A stretch of DNA of 64,000 bases, taken from contig NZ_SLUN01000035.1 of NCBI RefSeq assembly GCF_004340685.1, positions 1-64,000 of the forward strand. Reading direction: 5' to 3'. The stretch is from Hydrogenispora ethanolica (lineage in GTDB: Bacteria; Bacillota; UBA4882; UBA8346). Below, one piece after another: positions 60,793 through 64,000 of this stretch. How positions within the stretch are numbered: the stretch's first letter is position 1; the number at the start of each line of letters is the position of its first letter. Both the position numbers and the translations under genes were made by a program. The notes beneath the pieces were generated by a model. It saw only the letters and a list, made by a program, of their open reading frames with translations, searched no databases and was not told where the DNA came from.

Positions 60793-61146
60793 TTACTGGC
60801 CTGATTTTGCGACTCCGACAAGGTCTTTAAATGCTTGACCATCATGAACGGCCAAATCGGCGAGGACTTTGCGGTTAACCTGCACTCCGGCCTTTTTCAA
60901 GCCGCTGATGAAAGTGCTATACGACATTCCGTTCATACGGGCCGCCGCATTAATCCGGCTGATCCAAAGTTTCCGGAAATCACGTTTTTTAGCCCGACGG
61001 TCCCGGAAGGCATAAGCCAAAGATTTCAAAACTTGCGCATTGGCGGGATGGAAGATTCGGCTCTTGGAACCGCGGTATCCTTTGGCAAGCTTGAGAATTT
61101 TTTTATGGCGATGACGGGTTTTAAAACCGCCTTTAGCTCTCGGCAT
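60793..61146 (-). CDS. rplT: 50S ribosomal protein L20
   Basis: A 117-residue basic protein, full length, with [26 protein letters not shown] at the N-terminus typical of L20. It binds 23S rRNA early in assembly and in Bacillota represses its own operon through the leader RNA. AGGAGG precedes the ATG. Confidence 0.98.
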   Translation of the reverse strand: MPRAKGGFKTRHRHKKILKLAKGYRGSKSRIFHPANAQVLKSLAYAFRDRRAKKRDFRKLWISRINAAARMNGMSYSTFISGLKKAGVQVNRKVLADLAVHDGQAFKDLVGVAKSGQ

Positions 61147-61169
61147 GACAATCTCCTCCTAAAAAATTA

Positions 61170-61364
61170 CTATAAGCAAAGCATACGCTCGACGCGACGC
61201 TCGTCGCCGTGGCTGATGATCTCGGCCTTGCGTAAATTGCGTTTGCGTTTTGAGGTTTTGCATTCTAATTGATGTCTCTTAAAGGCATGGTTCTTTTTAA
61301 TCTTGCCACTGCCGGTTACTTTAAAACGTTTCGCAGCCCCACGATGGGTCTTCATCTTCGGCAT
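61170..61364 (-). CDS. rpmI: 50S ribosomal protein L35
   Basis: A 64-residue protein, full length, starting [15 protein letters not shown] with the Lys/Arg-rich middle [18 protein letters not shown] typical of L35. It lies between infC and rplT as expected, with GAGAGGAG upstream. Confidence 0.98.
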   Translation of the reverse strand: MPKMKTHRGAAKRFKVTGSGKIKKNHAFKRHQLECKTSKRKRNLRKAEIISHGDERRVERMLCL

Positions 61365-61378
61365 GACGGTTCTCCTCT

Positions 61379-61891
61379 CTATTCCGATTTCCCGGATAAT
61401 ATCATGATCATGTTTTTACCTTCGATCTTGGGTTCGCGTTCCATTACGGCACCGTCGCGAACGCTTTCAAAGAGTTGCATCAGGAGGCTTTTGCCTAAAT
61501 CAGCATGAACGATTTCCCGGCCCCGGAAACGGATAATTGCCTTTACCTTATCTCCATCCTTGAGAAACTTTTGGGCAGCCTTCACCTTGACTTGAAAATC
61601 GTGTTCTTCGATCTTCGGAGTCATGCGAATCTCTTTAATCTCAATGATGCGTTGCTTTTTACGAGCTTCTCGTTCGCGTTTGCTCTGCTCATAACGGTAT
61701 TTTCCATAATCCATAATTCGGCAAACCGGGGGTTTGGCGTTCGGAGCCACTTCGACCAGATCCAGCTCTTTTTCAAGGGCGATCCTGAGAGCGTCCCTTA
61801 CCTGCATAATACCTAATTGTTCGCCATCCGCACTAACTACCCGGATCTCCCTGGCCCGGATCTCTTCGTTAATTCGCAACTCGTTACTAAT
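61379..61891 (-). CDS. infC: Translation initiation factor IF-3
   Basis: A 170-residue IF-3, full length. The N-domain ([41 protein letters not shown]), linker and C-domain ([19 protein letters not shown]) are intact. I place the start at ATT (61891), nine bases after AGGAGG at 61906-61901; ATT is the known, conserved rare start of infC that allows IF-3 to control its own translation. A CTG one codon earlier is the alternative. A frame starting further up would run through the ribosome binding site. Confidence 0.95.
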   Translation of the reverse strand: MSNELRINEEIRAREIRVVSADGEQLGIMQVRDALRIALEKELDLVEVAPNAKPPVCRIMDYGKYRYEQSKREREARKKQRIIEIKEIRMTPKIEEHDFQVKVKAAQKFLKDGDKVKAIIRFRGREIVHADLGKSLLMQLFESVRDGAVMEREPKIEGKNMIMILSGKSE

Positions 61892-62044
61892 CAGCTGACA
61901 CCTCCTAAAAACATTCAACAAAAAAAGCGGGGTTGTTCTTCCACCCGCTCTGAAAAGTCAAACAGACATATTTCTTGACTTTATAAACCCAAAGAACCGA
62001 GGGTTCTTAGGTGAGAAGCGGATGGCTTCTGCTTCATTTGAACT
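61892..62044 (-). promoter_or_regulatory. infC-rpmI-rplT leader with attenuator (L20-leader type)
   Basis: The transcribed leader of about 150 bases contains several complementary segments and an intrinsic terminator (AGCGGG at 61949-61944 with CCCGCT at 61931-61926, then seven T residues) just before the AGGAGG of infC. This layout matches the L20-responsive leader of Bacillota. Excess L20 would favour premature termination. The identity is inferred from position and the attenuator, not from a covariance match. Confidence 0.75.
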
Positions 62045-62050
62045 ATACAA

Positions 62051-62079
62051 AGTATACCATTAACCGTCCGTTTCGTCAA
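62051..62079 (-). promoter_or_regulatory. Sigma-A promoter of the infC operon
   Basis: On the minus strand TTGACG (62079-62074) and TATACT (62056-62051) have an ideal 17-base spacer. Transcription would start near 62044. Confidence 0.85.
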
Positions 62080-62225
62080 CCGCAAATCTGTTCGCCGCTT
62101 GAGAAGCCGGGACGGTTCTCTCTCCATCAGGGCAGGCAGGGCTCAGAATTTCTGCCACTCGCCCTGAAACTGCCATAACACCCCGGCCGGGTTTCGGAGA
62201 TACTAAGCGACGGGAGGTGAAGCAC

Positions 62226-62396
62226 TTGAAAGCCACTACGACCGGTTTGGTTGTCGCCGGCGTCGGTACGCTGGTTTCCAGTTTGGGAGCAGTGCGGTTG
62301 AAGCAAAAATGGGGCGCGGGAGTCCTCGGTTTCGGGTTGGCCCATGTTGTATTGGGATTATTGGATCTGGCCCGCCCCACCATCCGCCATTCTTAA
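62226..62396 (+). CDS. Small hydrophobic protein of 56 residues
   Basis: A short gene with a TTG start at 62226 and a strong GGGAGGTGA nine bases or less upstream. The product begins MKATTTGLVVAGVGTLVS, is Gly/Ala/Val/Leu-rich, and ends RPTIRHS. Two hydrophobic segments (about residues 6-20 and 31-47) with a short basic turn RLKQKWG between them suggest a hairpin membrane protein. A hairpin terminator follows at once. I do not recognise a named family; small asparagine-poor membrane peptides of this type are common in Bacillota. Confidence 0.7.
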   Translation: MKATTTGLVVAGVGTLVSSLGAVRLKQKWGAGVLGFGLAHVVLGLLDLARPTIRHS

Positions 62397-62406
62397 TTCC
62401 TCCCGG

Positions 62407-62439
62407 GAGGCGTTGAATTACGCCTCTCTTCTTTGTTTT
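62407..62439 (+). terminator. Terminator after the small membrane-protein gene
   Basis: GAGGCGT at 62407-62413 pairs with ACGCCTC at 62420-62426, followed by the T-rich CTTCTTTGTTTT. The opposite-strand rluD gene ends inside this hairpin at 62418. Confidence 0.75.
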
Positions 62440-63338
62440 CGGCACCAATCCAGAGCCGTTTGCATGGCCGGGGGAGGCTCCGTGGCAAATTCCAAATACC
62501 TGCCGTCGCGGGGATGGTTAAATCCTAACAACGCGGCATGCAGCGCCTGTCCTTGAATGGGAACGGCCTCTTTCCGGTACCCGTAAACCGGGTCGCCCAC
62601 CAGCGGATAACCCAAATGACTGAAATGGACCCGGATCTGATGGGTCCGGCCCGTTTCCAGCCGTGCTTCCAGATATGCATAGACTCCCAGGTACTCCAAA
62701 ACTCTATAATTCGTCGCGGCGAACCGGCCGCCGGGAACCACGGCCATTTTTTTACGCTCGACCGGATGGCGGCCGATAGGCGCCTCGATCCGCCCCTGTT
62801 CCGGCGGACGACCGTGCACCAATGCCTTGTACATCCGCTTCATGCTGCGTTCTTTGATCTGCCGGGCCAGCGCCAGGTGGCTGTAGTCGTTCTTGGCGAC
62901 CACCAGGACACCGGAAGTATCCTTATCCAGCCGATGAACGATCCCCGGCCGGATAACCCCGCCGATCCCCGACAGATCCTCACAATGTTCCAACAAAGCA
63001 TTCACTAGCGTCCCCCGCTGGTTGCCGGCAGCCGGATGCACCACCATCCCACGGGGCTTATTGACCACCACCAGATCCGGATCTTCATATAAAATATCTA
63101 ACGGAATCGCCTCAGCCACCACCTCCAACGGCTGAGGCTCCTCCCAGACGATCTCCAATTCGTCGCCGGGTTCAATTTTATAGCTGGCTTTTAAGGGTTT
63201 GCCGTTCCGGGTCGCTCCGCCCGCGGCGATCAGTTTTTGTACAAACGACCGGGAAGGCCACAATCCGGAGTTGCTCAAAAAAACATCCAGGCGCAAGCCG
63301 GAGGCTTGATCATCAACTTTTAACTTCTGTAGCTGCAT
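62418..63338 (-). CDS. rluD: RluD-family 23S rRNA pseudouridine synthase
   Basis: A 306-residue enzyme. An N-terminal S4 RNA-binding domain (RLDVFLSNSG to about residue 75) precedes the catalytic domain with motif I VVVNKPRGMVVHPA, motif II GIVHRLDKDTSG (catalytic Asp) and motif III GRTHQIRVH. It isomerises uridines in large-subunit rRNA. In Bacillota the gene usually follows lspA or lgt; here its start overlaps the lgt stop, which agrees with that pattern. Confidence 0.94.
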   Translation of the reverse strand: MQLQKLKVDDQASGLRLDVFLSNSGLWPSRSFVQKLIAAGGATRNGKPLKASYKIEPGDELEIVWEEPQPLEVVAEAIPLDILYEDPDLVVVNKPRGMVVHPAAGNQRGTLVNALLEHCEDLSGIGGVIRPGIVHRLDKDTSGVLVVAKNDYSHLALARQIKERSMKRMYKALVHGRPPEQGRIEAPIGRHPVERKKMAVVPGGRFAATNYRVLEYLGVYAYLEARLETGRTHQIRVHFSHLGYPLVGDPVYGYRKEAVPIQGQALHAALLGFNHPRDGRYLEFATEPPPAMQTALDWCRKQRREA

Positions 63339-64000
63339 CCGAATTCAACCTCCTCCGTTGGCGGCGATCGAAGGCCCAGATCAAACCGAAGGCGGTTCCG
63401 GCCATCAGCAAACAGACCAACTGGGCCAAGCTCAACCAGGGGAATACCATCGGCCCTACCCGGAAAAATTCCACCCCGAAACGGAGCATGGAATAAAGAC
63501 CCACATAGAGCAGGAATAAGAACCCCGGGAAACGGTGATGGTCGAGATTCCGCCAAAGGATAACAAACAGCACCAGACTGCCCACCAACGAATACAGCTG
63601 CGTCGGGTGGCGCAAGGTGGCATCTCCGTAAGCACAAGGCAATGCCCAGGGCAGGCCGGAAGCTTTTCCGTAACAACAGCCATTCAGCAGGCAGCCGATC
63701 CGGACGAGCGAATAACCCAAGGCAATAAACGGCGCCAGCAGATCCGCCAAAGTCCAGGGATAGATCTTTTTCAGTCGCAAGAAACCAAACCCGGCTAAAA
63801 ATCCGCCGATTAACCCGCCATGAAAAGCCAGCCCGCCCGATGAAAGCTTAAGGATCTCCCACGGCGCCCGCACATAGAGCTGATAATCGGTGACCACATA
63901 AGCGATTCGGGCGCCGGCGACCGCTCCGATCAAAATCCAGGTCGCCAGATCCACGATCGTATCCAGCGGAATCCCCAGGCGGCGTTGGGCCTGGCGGCCC
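63313..64000 (-). CDS. lgt: Prolipoprotein diacylglyceryl transferase, 5-prime end outside window
   Basis: The C-terminal 229 or so residues of Lgt; the frame stays open to the window edge. Family segments are GARIAYVV, the catalytic-site region SSGGLAFHGGLIGGF, the signature RIGCLLNGCCYG, and the ATLRHPTQLYS loop. It is an integral membrane enzyme that attaches diacylglycerol from phosphatidylglycerol to lipobox Cys. The stop overlaps rluD by 26 bases. The missing part would contain roughly the first 40 residues. Confidence 0.95.
   Translation of the reverse strand, partial: GRQAQRRLGIPLDTIVDLATWILIGAVAGARIAYVVTDYQLYVRAPWEILKLSSGGLAFHGGLIGGFLAGFGFLRLKKIYPWTLADLLAPFIALGYSLVRIGCLLNGCCYGKASGLPWALPCAYGDATLRHPTQLYSLVGSLVLFVILWRNLDHHRFPGFLFLLYVGLYSMLRFGVEFFRVGPMVFPWLSLAQLVCLLMAGTAFGLIWAFDRRQRRRLNSDAATEVKS

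Overview
The window most likely comes from an anaerobic, endospore-forming member of the Bacillota that lives on plant polysaccharides. The evidence is a spoIIP gene, an infC-rpmI-rplT operon with an attenuated leader and an ATT start for infC, strong AGGAGG-type ribosome binding sites, several plant-sugar islands, and a ferredoxin-type energy-converting hydrogenase. A lineage near the hydrogen-producing Hydrogenispora group is a guess from lifestyle only. No rRNA, tRNA, CRISPR array, transposase or phage gene was seen.

Layout. (1) 285-10252, minus strand: a hexuronate / sugar-acid operon. It holds an RraA-like protein, uronate isomerase uxaC, a two-gene UxaA-type dehydratase, two short-chain dehydrogenases, an enolase-superfamily dehydratase and an ABC importer, with a divergent AraC regulator at 10373-11242. 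(2) 11374-20116, minus: a xylo-oligosaccharide unit (LacI regulator, GH3, binding protein, two permeases, GH43) with two nearly identical palindromic operators. (3) 21075-31663, minus: a ribose-type ABC importer with a broken rbsD, a sugar isomerase, an FGGY kinase, a split transketolase and a DeoR regulator. This set fits the transketolase route for the branched plant sugar D-apiose. (4) 32228-35975: two secreted esterases, a small conserved protein and a zinc alcohol dehydrogenase. (5) 36443-39667, plus: a complete ECF vitamin/metal importer of unknown substrate. (6) 39830-46255, minus: a nitrogenase-like system with a NifH-type iron protein, two component-1-like proteins (one frameshifted) and a siderophore/B12-type ABC importer, preceded by paired palindromes. 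(7) 47593-57563, minus: a 12-gene complex I-shaped membrane [NiFe] hydrogenase with NuoA/J/K-like subunits and a maturation protease. (8) 57846-64000: spoIIP, a ferredoxin-domain protein and Crp/Fnr regulator with an FNR-type box, the infC operon, a small unannotated membrane peptide, rluD and the start-truncated lgt.

How it fits together. Regions 1-4 import and convert plant cell-wall sugars. The reduced ferredoxin made downstream would be discharged as hydrogen by the membrane hydrogenase, which could pump ions, and could also feed the nitrogenase-like reductase.

The strongest points for follow-up are the nitrogenase-like/transport cluster, the hydrogenase built on a complex I frame, a five-copy dispersed element of about 130 bp with paired hairpins in two subfamilies, a 63-bp-period array of DnaA-box-like 9-mers, and strong stem-loops placed after the binding-protein gene in all three sugar ABC operons. 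Start codons were chosen by Shine-Dalgarno spacing and several differ from the longest possible reading frame. All function calls rest on motifs and recalled family knowledge; no database search was run.
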